Assembly: GCA_013696905.1 (NCBI GenBank)
Contig: JACCXP010000249.1
Location: forward strand, 1-6,902
Length of the DNA stretch: 6,902 nucleotides
Reading direction: 5' to 3'
Origin: Thermoleophilaceae bacterium
Lineage (GTDB): Bacteria > Actinomycetota > Thermoleophilia > Solirubrobacterales > Thermoleophilaceae
In this document: in pieces, positions 1 through 5,137 of the stretch
How positions within the stretch are numbered: position 1 is the stretch's first letter
How the letters are laid out: the number at the start of each line of letters is the position of its first letter
Position numbers and translations under genes: made by a program
Notes under the pieces: model-generated
What the model saw: only the letters and a program-made list of their open reading frames with translations
What the model was told of the DNA's origin: nothing
Databases searched by the model: none

Positions 1-137
1 GCCTCGGCCGCCGTGCCGGCGAGCACGGCGGCGTAGCCGACGGCGAGCAGCTGAAGCAACAAGAGCCCGAGCACGATCATCGCCGGCAGGCCGCCGAGCA
101 GCTCGACACTCGCCTGCCCACGCTCGCGCTCGGCCAC
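1..137 (-). CDS. TadE-like pseudopilin, partial (runs off left edge)
   Basis: This is the N-terminal part (45 complete codons) of a TadE/TadG-type minor pseudopilin of the Tad/Flp pilus family. It has a short charged leader ending in ERERG, then QASVE and a hydrophobic stretch of about 20 residues (roughly residues 13-34). The G-QASVE arrangement, with Gly at -1 and Glu at +5, matches the type IVb prepilin cleavage pattern processed by the TadV prepilin peptidase. The start is GTG at 137. It is supported by a purine-rich ribosome binding site, GAGGGGG on the minus strand at 151-145, seven bases upstream. The start follows the stop of the preceding TadE-like gene by two bases, so the two are very likely co-transcribed and coupled. 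The protein would sit in the inner membrane with most of its mass outside. The C-terminal part, which would separate TadE from TadF or TadG, lies outside the window. Confidence 0.75.
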   Translation of the reverse strand, partial: MAERERGQASVELLGGLPAMIVLGLLLLQLLAVGYAAVLAGTAAE

Positions 138-139
138 GC

Positions 140-505
140 TCAGGCCCCCTCGAGCGCGACGGTCGCGCCGACACGCGCCGGCGACCCGACCGCGTCGAGC
201 GGCACCGGCACCGCCACCTCGACGCGCACGGCGCCCGTTCGGCCGCTGCGCTCCACGGTCAGCCCCGGCCGAAGCGACCGCGGCAGTGCGCTACGAGCGG
301 CCGACTCCGGGTCGGCGTGGACCGCCTCGGCGCGCGCAGCGACGCGCGCCGCGTGAGCGCACAGCCAGGCGGCATGACCGGCCAGCGCAAGCTGCCAGAC
401 GACCAGCCCGACAAGCAGGACGGCGGGCAGCGTGCCGACAAGCTCGACGGACGCCTGACCGCGCTCGCAGCGCAGGCAGGACACGATCGACGGGCGCGGC
501 GACAT
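140..505 (-). CDS. TadE-like pseudopilin
   Basis: A 121-residue protein with the TadE-like architecture. A short basic leader (residues 1-16) ends in ERG, followed by QASVE (17-21), a hydrophobic segment (about 22-43), a helical Ala/Arg-rich region, and a short beta-rich C-terminus from about residue 82. Gly16 and Glu21 match the -1 Gly and +5 Glu of prepilin-peptidase substrates in the Tad/Flp system. Members of this family are minor pseudopilins needed for pilus assembly. Its own leader and hydrophobic segment closely resemble those of the next gene (start at 137), so the pair are probably paralogues in tandem. ATG at 505 is the first start after an in-frame TGA 12 codons upstream. No good ribosome binding site precedes it, and GTG at 484 is an alternative start. 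The rest of the pilus locus (ATPase, TadB/C, Flp) is not in the window, so the role rests on the family motif. Confidence 0.75.
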   Translation of the reverse strand: MSPRPSIVSCLRCERGQASVELVGTLPAVLLVGLVVWQLALAGHAAWLCAHAARVAARAEAVHADPESAARSALPRSLRPGLTVERSGRTGAVRVEVAVPVPLDAVGSPARVGATVALEGA

Positions 506-590
506 GACGCCACACGCTGCCGCGCGCTGCGTGACGGCTCAATGCCCGCGCGTTACGCCGCCGGGCCGCGCTCGTGACAGTCGGGGCTCG

Positions 591-947
591 TCAGTCGATG
601 CGGCGCGAGCGCACGAGCACCCAGAAGACGCCGTAGGAGGCGCCTCCGAGCAGCGCCAGCCAGATCAACACGCCCGGCAGGCCGACGGCGAAGAGCAGGC
701 TCGTGGCGGTGAACACCAGAAAGGCGAGCGCCACCGAGCCGTACAGGATCGCCCGCTGGCGCGGCTCGAGCGCGTCGAGCGTGAGCTGGTTCTCCCGGTA
801 GAGCCGGAAGCCGAACAGCGCGATCGCGGCGAAGAAGACGACCGTCAGCAGCATCGCCGCGACGTCGAGCGCCCGCCCTCCCCCCGGCAGCACGACGAAG
901 ACGAGCGCCACGAGCGCGACCACCCCGAACTTGAGCGCGGTCTTCAC
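591..947 (-). CDS. Conserved four-helix membrane protein of unknown function
   Basis: A 118-residue protein, almost entirely membrane-embedded, with four predicted helices at about residues 6-20, 27-49, 66-87 and 90-111. A charged loop between helices 2 and 3 (RLYRENQ..LDALEPRQR) and a basic tail (RSRR) suggest that both the loop and the C-terminus face the cytoplasm. No catalytic motif is visible. I recall similar short proteins, with a PGGG turn after helix 1 and a YGVFWV segment near the end, in Thermoleophilia genomes, but cannot name a family. It begins with GTG at 947, 18 bases after the uppP stop. It could be read through from uppP or transcribed from its own -10-like box (TAATCT, 960-955 on the minus strand). 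Function unknown; an envelope role is only suggested by its neighbour. Confidence 0.7.
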   Translation of the reverse strand: MKTALKFGVVALVALVFVVLPGGGRALDVAAMLLTVVFFAAIALFGFRLYRENQLTLDALEPRQRAILYGSVALAFLVFTATSLLFAVGLPGVLIWLALLGGASYGVFWVLVRSRRID

Positions 948-960
948 GCCCCAGAGATTA
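948..960 (-). promoter_or_regulatory. Candidate -10 box for the four-helix membrane-protein gene
   Basis: TAATCT on the minus strand (960-955) matches TANNNT and ends seven bases before GTG 947. It lies in the 18-base gap after uppP. The CTGGGGC between box and start offers at best a very close, weak ribosome binding site. The gene may therefore have its own leaderless transcript besides readthrough from uppP. Confidence 0.35.
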
Positions 961-965
961 GATGG

Positions 966-1790
966 CTAGGAGATCAGCCCGGTCGAGACCAGCACCACGA
1001 CGATCACGCCGAGCACTACCCGGTAGCCGACGAAGACGTTGACGGAGTGGCTGACCAGGAAGCGCAGCAGGAACGCGATCGAGAGGTAGCCCGACACGAA
1101 GGCGAGCACCGTCGCGAGCAGCAGCGGGACGAGGGCGGTCTCGCCCGCCTCGGGGCCCCCGAGGATCGACAGCAGCTGGAAGACGCCACTGAGCACGATC
1201 GCCGGGATCGAGAGCAGGAACGAGAAGCGCGCTGCCCCGGCCCGGTCGAGGCCCAGGAAGAGCCCGGCGGCGATCGTCGCCCCCGAGCGCGAGATGCCCG
1301 GCACGAGCGCAAGCGCCTGGGCGAAGCCGAGCAGCACCCCGTCGCGGAGGCGGATCGAGTCGACGTTGCGGTGCTGTGTCGCGACGCGCTCTGACAGCGT
1401 CATCACGGCGCTGAACGCGATCAGCGCCGCGGCGATCACGTAGAGCGAGCGGGCGCTCGTCTCGATCTGATCCTCGAGCAGGAGCCCGAGCACCGCGATC
1501 GGCACCGTGCCCGCGATGATGTACCAGCCGAGGCGAGCGTCGATCCCGTGGTCGCCGCGCGGCGAGCGCAGCGATCCGAGCCAGGCGCGCGAGATGCGCC
1601 AGAGGTCGGCGCGGAAGTAGATCAGCACGGCCGCGATCGTGCCGAGCTGCGTGACGGCGGTGAACGCCGCGCCGGGATCGCCCCACCCGAGCACGGCCGG
1701 CACGATGCGCAGGTGTGCGGTGCTCGAGATCGGCAGGAACTCGCTGAGGCCCTGGACGATCCCGAGCACGACTGCCTCGAGCACGGACAC
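966..1790 (-). CDS. uppP: Undecaprenyl-diphosphatase (UppP/BacA family)
   Basis: An integral membrane phosphatase that converts undecaprenyl diphosphate to undecaprenyl phosphate, the carrier lipid for peptidoglycan and other envelope polymers; family members also confer bacitracin tolerance. The 274-residue length is typical. Both family signatures are present. The first is the (E/Q)xxxE motif QGLSE at residues 13-17, running into FLPISSTAH (18-26). The second is PGISRSGAT at residues 164-172, carrying the conserved Arg168. About eight hydrophobic segments spread along the chain fit the known fold. The start is GTG at 1790; GTG at 1784 is a possible alternative. It lies 45 bases downstream of the pyrophosphatase gene on the same strand. 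A TAGGGT box eight bases ahead of the GTG could be a -10 element, or its AGGG a weak ribosome binding site. Identification is firm. Confidence 0.95.
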   Translation of the reverse strand: MSVLEAVVLGIVQGLSEFLPISSTAHLRIVPAVLGWGDPGAAFTAVTQLGTIAAVLIYFRADLWRISRAWLGSLRSPRGDHGIDARLGWYIIAGTVPIAVLGLLLEDQIETSARSLYVIAAALIAFSAVMTLSERVATQHRNVDSIRLRDGVLLGFAQALALVPGISRSGATIAAGLFLGLDRAGAARFSFLLSIPAIVLSGVFQLLSILGGPEAGETALVPLLLATVLAFVSGYLSIAFLLRFLVSHSVNVFVGYRVVLGVIVVVLVSTGLIS

Positions 1791-1804
1791 GGCCGCGGAC
1801 CCTA
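1791..1804 (-). promoter_or_regulatory. Candidate -10 box for a leaderless uppP transcript
   Basis: On the minus strand TAGGGT (1804-1799) fits the actinobacterial -10 pattern TANNNT. It ends eight bases before the uppP GTG at 1790, where transcription from it would begin at or just before the start codon. No -35 element resembling TTGAC is seen. The AGGG within it could instead be a distant ribosome binding site. Confidence 0.3.
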
Positions 1805-1808
1805 GCGG

Positions 1809-1826
1809 CGGGCCCCGGCTCGCCCG
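1809..1826 (-). terminator. Weak hairpin between ppa and uppP
   Basis: A five-base-pair all-GC inverted repeat (CGGGC / GCCCG) with an eight-base loop lies ten bases past the pyrophosphatase stop codon. It could slow or end ppa transcription before the candidate uppP promoter. There is no T tract, and such short GC stems arise easily in DNA of this composition. Confidence 0.2.
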
Positions 1827-1835
1827 ACGGCTTCC

Positions 1836-2375
1836 CTACTCGGTGCTCGGCGCGCGCTCGCGGTGGCGGGCGCGCGAGGCGCCGATCTCCTCGATCGCCT
1901 CGTCGCGGTCGTACCAGCCGTCGACAGTCACGCCCTTCTGCTCGAGGTCCTTGTAGATCGAGAAGAAGTGGGTGATCTCGTCCCGGAGGGTCTTCGGCAG
2001 GTCGTCGAGGTCCTCGAGCCAGCTCCAGGAAGGGTCCTCGAGCGGCACGCACAGGATCTTGTCGTCCTCCACCTGGTCGTCCTCCATGCGCAGCAGCGCG
2101 ACGGGCTTGACCTCGATCAAGCAGCCCGGGAACGTCGGCTGGGCGACGCAAACCATCACGTCGAGCGGGTCGCCGTCGAGCGCGAGCGTGTCCGGGATGA
2201 AACCGTAGTCGGTCGGGTAGGAGACGGATGAGAAGAGCAGGCGATCGAGCTTGATCGCCTGAAGCTCGTGATCCCACTCGTACCTGTTGCGGCTGCCCAT
2301 TGGGATCTCGACCACGCACGTGAGCGGCTCGTGGGGCACGCGCGGCTCGTCGCTGCGCTGCGTCTCCGGGTCCAC
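1836..2375 (-). CDS. ppa: Soluble family I inorganic pyrophosphatase
   Basis: A cytoplasmic Mg-dependent enzyme that hydrolyses pyrophosphate to two phosphates, pulling biosynthetic reactions forward. The 179-residue product carries the family features in order. VEIP is at 22-25 and GSRNRYE at 27-33. DR is at 44-45 and YPTDYGF at 53-59. The metal-binding signature DGDPLDVM is at 67-74, with Asp67, Asp69 and Asp72. EDDK is at 103-106 and YKDLE at 141-145. One oddity is that the phosphate-contacting Lys of the usual KYE motif (Lys29 in the E. coli enzyme) is Arg31 here, a conservative change. The start chosen is GTG at 2375; GTG at 2339 (a shorter protein, closer to the family N-terminus) and ATG at 2456 (27 residues longer) are possible. 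It precedes uppP on the same strand and diverges from a small membrane-protein gene. No ribosome binding site is clear, and a TAAGCT box lies eight bases upstream. Confidence 0.95.
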   Translation of the reverse strand: MDPETQRSDEPRVPHEPLTCVVEIPMGSRNRYEWDHELQAIKLDRLLFSSVSYPTDYGFIPDTLALDGDPLDVMVCVAQPTFPGCLIEVKPVALLRMEDDQVEDDKILCVPLEDPSWSWLEDLDDLPKTLRDEITHFFSIYKDLEQKGVTVDGWYDRDEAIEEIGASRARHRERAPSTE

Positions 2376-2389
2376 GATGCGCGAGCTTA
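2376..2389 (-). promoter_or_regulatory. Candidate -10 box for a leaderless ppa transcript
   Basis: TAAGCT on the minus strand (2389-2384) matches TANNNT and ends eight bases before the ppa GTG at 2375. The lack of any purine-rich ribosome binding site here fits a leaderless mRNA. No -35 match was found. Confidence 0.35.
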
Positions 2390-2416
2390 ACGGCGCCGCA
2401 GAGGCCCGGCCGGCGA

Positions 2417-2430
2417 TACCCTTCGCAACG
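2417..2430 (+). promoter_or_regulatory. Candidate -10 box for the small membrane-protein gene
   Basis: TACCCT (2417-2422) matches TANNNT and ends eight bases before GTG 2431. No ribosome binding site is present between the two. The box also supports GTG 2431 over the upstream ATG at 2377 as the true start. No -35 match was found. Confidence 0.3.
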
Positions 2431-2694
2431 GTGCGCGCACGGCTGTCGATATCCATCCTGTGCACGCTCGCGACGGCGCTTGCAGTCGCCGCGCCGGCGC
2501 TGGCCGAGAACGGTGAGGGCCTGCTCGGCGAGACGGACGACCGCGTCGTGACCTTCTTCGCGTTCGGCGTGCTGGCCTTCTTTCCGCTCGTCGCGCTGAT
2601 CGGCACCGTCGTACAGGGTCGGCTCGACCGTCGCAAGGACCGCCGCAAGGCGGCGGCGATGCGCGAGCACGAGCGCGCGGCAGCTAGATCCTGA
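2431..2694 (+). CDS. Small secreted/membrane-anchored protein with basic tail
   Basis: An 87-residue protein of unknown function. Residues 1-25 form a signal peptide: basic start VRAR, hydrophobic core, and AxA-type site APALA with likely cleavage before Glu26. The mature chain begins ENGEGLLGETDDRVV, followed by one transmembrane helix (about 41-62) with an FFPL turn, then a strongly basic cytoplasmic tail (RLDRRKDRRKAAAMR). The predicted topology is a short outer segment, one helix and a positive inner tail. I recall similar small proteins with an NGEG...G.T.D..V motif from Thermoleophilia, so it appears to be a conserved lineage protein, but no function is known to me. GTG 2431 is chosen because the signal peptide begins there; ATG 2377 would add 18 residues with no signal character. 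It diverges from ppa, and its last 11 bases overlap the end of the HD gene on the other strand. Confidence 0.75.
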   Translation: MRARLSISILCTLATALAVAAPALAENGEGLLGETDDRVVTFFAFGVLAFFPLVALIGTVVQGRLDRRKDRRKAAAMREHERAAARS

Positions 2695-3535
2695 ACACCG
2701 GCACGAGCCGCTTCTCGTGCTCGGCGTCGATCCGGGCGATCACCTCGACGTGCTGCTCGAGCCCAGACCCGCGCAGCTTGGTGGCCAGCAGCTCGTCGAC
2801 TTGGAAGATCCCCGAGGAGTTGTTCATCGCGATCTCGATCCGCACCGCGCGCTCCTCGCCGGCCTCGATTCGCACCTCGTCGATCGCCGCGGCCGACAGT
2901 GAGTGGATGTTCATCCGCCCAGCCTCGAAGGGAACGCGGGAGCGCCCCTTGGCAAGGTCGAGCGCGTCGGCCACGCGCACGACTCCGGCCTCGAGCGTGA
3001 ACGGCTCGCCTCTGCGGCGATGCCCGATGATCGCGTGCATCGACTCCGCGACCACGACGGTGCGCTCGGGCTCCGCGTAGGTGTCCGCGAGCAGGTCGCC
3101 GAGCTTGTCGGCGGCGAGGAAGAGCGAGTAGGCCTCGTGGTCCGACCTGTGGATCGACATGCCGACGTCGTGCAGCAGGCAGCCGGCGACGATCACGACC
3201 TCGGCGTCGCGGGCGCTCATCGCGTGGTCTGAGACCATCGCCGGCTCGACGCCACGGCGCCCGAGCAGCCGGTAGAGCCGGAGCGCGATGTTGCAGACGA
3301 TCTGGACGTGCACCCACGAGTGATCCGACATCCCGAGGCGATTGGCGTTGACCTGCGCCATGTGCCACCACGCCTTCACCTGGGCGTCCTCGTTGACGGC
3401 CTCGATCAGCCCCTCGAGCCGCCGGTTGCCGCGGGTGGGCACGCGGATACGCGCCGGGGCAACCGCCTCGGCTGGGCGCTGGGGGCCGGAGGGCGGAACC
3501 TGTGCGGCAGAGGAGAAGCCTTCCACGAGTGCCAT
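2684..3535 (-). CDS. HD-superfamily metal-dependent hydrolase (COG3294-like)
   Basis: A 283-residue protein with an HD-type metal phosphohydrolase core. The likely metal ligands and motifs are SDHSWVH at residues 70-76 (His72/His76), LLHDVGMSIHRSDH at 120-133 (His122-Asp123, plus His129/His133), MHAIIGHR at 166-173, and RVADALD at 187-193 (Asp190). A C-terminal region (about 215-283) with IEIAMNNSSGIFQVDELL is conserved in the uncharacterised COG3294-type family as I recall it. The family probably hydrolyses a phosphoester, possibly of a nucleotide, but the substrate is unknown. The N-terminal 35 residues are low-complexity and not part of the fold. The chosen start is ATG 3535; an upstream in-frame start at 3583 would run into the divergent ABC gene. 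Only ten bases separate its start from that gene's start. No strong ribosome binding site was seen. Its 3' end overlaps the small membrane-protein gene by 11 bases. Confidence 0.85.
   Translation of the reverse strand: MALVEGFSSAAQVPPSGPQRPAEAVAPARIRVPTRGNRRLEGLIEAVNEDAQVKAWWHMAQVNANRLGMSDHSWVHVQIVCNIALRLYRLLGRRGVEPAMVSDHAMSARDAEVVIVAGCLLHDVGMSIHRSDHEAYSLFLAADKLGDLLADTYAEPERTVVVAESMHAIIGHRRRGEPFTLEAGVVRVADALDLAKGRSRVPFEAGRMNIHSLSAAAIDEVRIEAGEERAVRIEIAMNNSSGIFQVDELLATKLRGSGLEQHVEVIARIDAEHEKRLVPVFRI
2701..2720 (+). terminator. Hairpin after the small membrane-protein gene
   Basis: A perfect seven-base-pair inverted repeat, GCACGAG (2701-2707) and CTCGTGC (2714-2720) with a six-base loop, starts six bases after the TGA at 2692-2694. 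The position suits a terminator for the plus-strand gene, but no T tract follows. The hairpin lies inside the last codons of the HD gene on the other strand (the EHEKRLV region), so its sequence is also constrained by coding. Confidence 0.35.
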
Positions 3536-3545
3536 AGTCTCAGCC
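3535..3545 (+). promoter_or_regulatory. Candidate -10 box for a leaderless ABC-operon transcript
   Basis: TAGTCT (3535-3540) matches TANNNT and ends five bases before the ABC ATPase GTG at 3546. No ribosome binding site lies at the usual distance; the nearest purine run, AGAGGAG at 3509-3515, is about 30 bases upstream and has no start codon in frame after it before 3546. The box overlaps the first base of the divergent HD start codon. Confidence 0.3.
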
Positions 3546-4403
3546 GTGACGGATACGGCGATCGCCGTGCGCGACCTGCGCAAGAGCTATGGCTCGGTGG
3601 AGGCGGTCCGCGGCGTGTCCTTCGAGGTCGCCCGCGGCGAGGTCTTCGGTCTGCTCGGGCCGAACGGCGCCGGCAAGACCACGACTGTCGAGATCCTGGA
3701 GGGGCACCGGCGCCGCTCGGGAGGCGTCGTGCGGGTGCTCGGCCACGACCCCGAGCGGGCCGAGCCCGAGCTGCGCCGGCGGCTCGGGATCGTGCTCCAG
3801 GGCGGCGGCTTCTACCCACGCGTGCGGGTGCGGGAGGCCGTCGCGCACTTCGCGGCCATGTACCCCTCGCCGCGCGACCCGTCGGAGACGATCTCGCTCG
3901 TCGGTCTCGAGGGCAAGGAGGAGGCCTTCGCGCGCGAGCTGTCGGGCGGGCAGCGCCGCCGGCTCGACCTCGCGCTCGCGCTCGTCGGCGATCCCGAGCT
4001 CGTCTTCCTCGACGAGCCCACCACCGGCTTCGACCCCGCGGCGCGGCGGACAGCCTGGACGGCAATGCGCTCGCTGCGCGAGCTCGGCAAGACCGTGCTG
4101 CTGACGACGCACTACCTCGAGGAGGCCCAGGCGCTCGCCGACCGCGTCGCGATTGTGAAGGATGGCGTGCTGGTCGCCCAAGGGGCGCCCGGCGAGCTCG
4201 GCGCCGGGCGCGATCGCTACCGCGTCTCCTACCGCTCGAACGGCAGCCGCGCGGAGCACGAGACCGACGACCCGACCACGCTGCTGCACCGCCTGACCGC
4301 CGAGGCGCTCGCCCGCGGAGAGCGCCTCGAGGGGCTCGAAGTGAACCGCCCGACGCTCGAGGACGTCTACCTCGAGCTGACGGCCGAGGAGCCCGTGAGG
4401 TGA
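3546..4403 (+). CDS. ABC transporter ATP-binding protein (ABC-2 exporter type)
   Basis: A 285-residue cytoplasmic ATPase subunit that powers the permease encoded next. All nucleotide-binding motifs are intact: Walker A GPNGAGKT (38-45), Q-loop Gln85, signature LSGGQ (132-136), Walker B LVFLDE (152-157) and H-loop His189 in TTHYLEEA. The C-terminal part (about 223-285) ends in LEVNRPTLEDVYLELT, the tail usual for DrrA/CcmA-like exporters of drugs, lipids or polysaccharides. GTG 3546 is chosen because the core fold starts about ten residues later. The longer open frame upstream overlaps the divergent HD gene and has no family similarity. The stop overlaps the permease start by four bases (GTGA), so the two are translationally coupled. 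The substrate cannot be read from the sequence. Confidence 0.93.
   Translation: MTDTAIAVRDLRKSYGSVEAVRGVSFEVARGEVFGLLGPNGAGKTTTVEILEGHRRRSGGVVRVLGHDPERAEPELRRRLGIVLQGGGFYPRVRVREAVAHFAAMYPSPRDPSETISLVGLEGKEEAFARELSGGQRRRLDLALALVGDPELVFLDEPTTGFDPAARRTAWTAMRSLRELGKTVLLTTHYLEEAQALADRVAIVKDGVLVAQGAPGELGAGRDRYRVSYRSNGSRAEHETDDPTTLLHRLTAEALARGERLEGLEVNRPTLEDVYLELTAEEPVR
4386..4391 (+). promoter_or_regulatory. Ribosome binding site of the ABC-2 permease gene
   Basis: GAGGAG lies eight bases before GTG 4400, inside the last codons of the ATPase gene. It supports the GTGA overlap start of the permease rather than an internal start. Confidence 0.6.
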
Positions 4404-5137
4404 GCGGCGCGCTGCTGGCATGGCGCCAGTTCCGCTTCGAGCGCCGCCTTTTCTGGCGCAACCCCAGCGCGGCCTTCTTCAACTTCATGCTGCCGCTCGC
4501 CTTCCTGCTGCTGGTGGCGTCGGTGTTCGCGCGTGGCGATCGCGAGCAGCTCGACGTTCTGGTGCCGGGGATAGCGGGGATGGCCGTGATGTCGACCACC
4601 TTCACCGCCCTCGCGTTCAACATCACCTTCCTGCGCGAGCAGGGCATCCTCAAGCGCATGCGCGGCACGCCCGTGCCCGCCGGCTCATACCTCGGGGGAC
4701 TGCTCGCCTCCTCGGTCATGAACGCCGCCGTGCAGGTGTTGCTGGTGGTGGCGATCGGCCACTGGGTCTACGGGCTGCCCTGGCCCCGTGAGCCGCTCGC
4801 GCTGGCCGCCTTCACGGCGCTCGGGGTGCTCGTGTTCGGGGCCCTCGGGGTCGCCTTCTCACACGCGATCCCGAACTTCGACTCGGCGCCCGCCTACGTG
4901 AACGCCGTCTTCCTACCGGCGATCTTCATCTCCGGCGTCTTCTACTCCGCCTCGGCGCTTCCCGGTCCGCTCGAGGCACTCGCCGCGGTCCTGCCACTCA
5001 AGCACGTGATCGACGGGCTCGCCGGGGCGATCGTGACGGGCCAGGGGCCGCTCGAGCTGCCGACTGCGACGCTCACGCTGCTCGCCTGGGCGGCGGCCGG
5101 GCTGGCGCTCGCGGCGTGGTCGTTTCGATGGGAGTGA
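4400..5137 (+). CDS. ABC-2 type transporter permease
   Basis: A 245-residue membrane subunit of the exporter whose ATPase is encoded immediately upstream. A cytoplasmic N-terminal stretch (ALLAWRQFRFERRLFWRNP) leads into six hydrophobic segments, at about residues 29-44, 57-77, 102-122, 134-154, 167-186 and 223-242, the standard ABC-2 layout. The cytoplasmic coupling segment ILKRMRGTPVPAGSYL (83-98) is a hallmark of this family. Residues 161-209 (DSAPAYVNAVF...LPLKHVIDGL) match the conserved C-terminal region. The length is normal for a half-size DrrB/COG0842-like permease. GTG 4400 overlaps the ATPase stop and has a good ribosome binding site. One ATPase and one permease suggest a heterotetramer of two of each. 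Substrate unknown; drug, lipid or glycan export are the family options. Confidence 0.92.
   Translation: MSGALLAWRQFRFERRLFWRNPSAAFFNFMLPLAFLLLVASVFARGDREQLDVLVPGIAGMAVMSTTFTALAFNITFLREQGILKRMRGTPVPAGSYLGGLLASSVMNAAVQVLLVVAIGHWVYGLPWPREPLALAAFTALGVLVFGALGVAFSHAIPNFDSAPAYVNAVFLPAIFISGVFYSASALPGPLEALAAVLPLKHVIDGLAGAIVTGQGPLELPTATLTLLAWAAAGLALAAWSFRWE

Noticed and set aside
506..590. Gap between the TadE-like gene and the four-helix membrane protein gene
   Set aside because: No promoter, small RNA or strong hairpin could be supported; a five-base-pair GCCCG/CGGGC pairing (544-566) is within chance.
504..1394. Plus-strand open frame of 296 codons rich in Glu, Arg, His and Gln
   Set aside because: It is antisense to the four-helix protein and uppP, and its charged low-complexity composition is the usual mirror of hydrophobic codons.
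958..2670. Very long minus-strand open frame covering uppP and ppa in another frame
   Set aside because: It is Arg/Pro/Ala-rich with no domain, and overlaps two firmly identified genes; long shadow frames are expected at this GC content.
2376..3371. Long N-terminal extension of the pyrophosphatase frame
   Set aside because: It runs through the HD gene in a different frame with low-complexity residues; the enzyme fold begins only near 2375.
3342..3545. N-terminal extension of the ABC ATPase
   Set aside because: It lies antisense to the HD gene, has no family similarity, and the ATPase fold starts just after 3546.
3308..4399. Upstream part of the permease frame, which would give a fused 609-residue protein
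   Set aside because: It is the alternate frame of the intact ABC ATPase gene, and GTG 4400 has a good ribosome binding site.
3406..4719. Minus-strand 437-codon frame antisense to the ABC operon
   Set aside because: It is Arg/Ser/Pro-rich with no motif, opposite two genes with complete family signatures.
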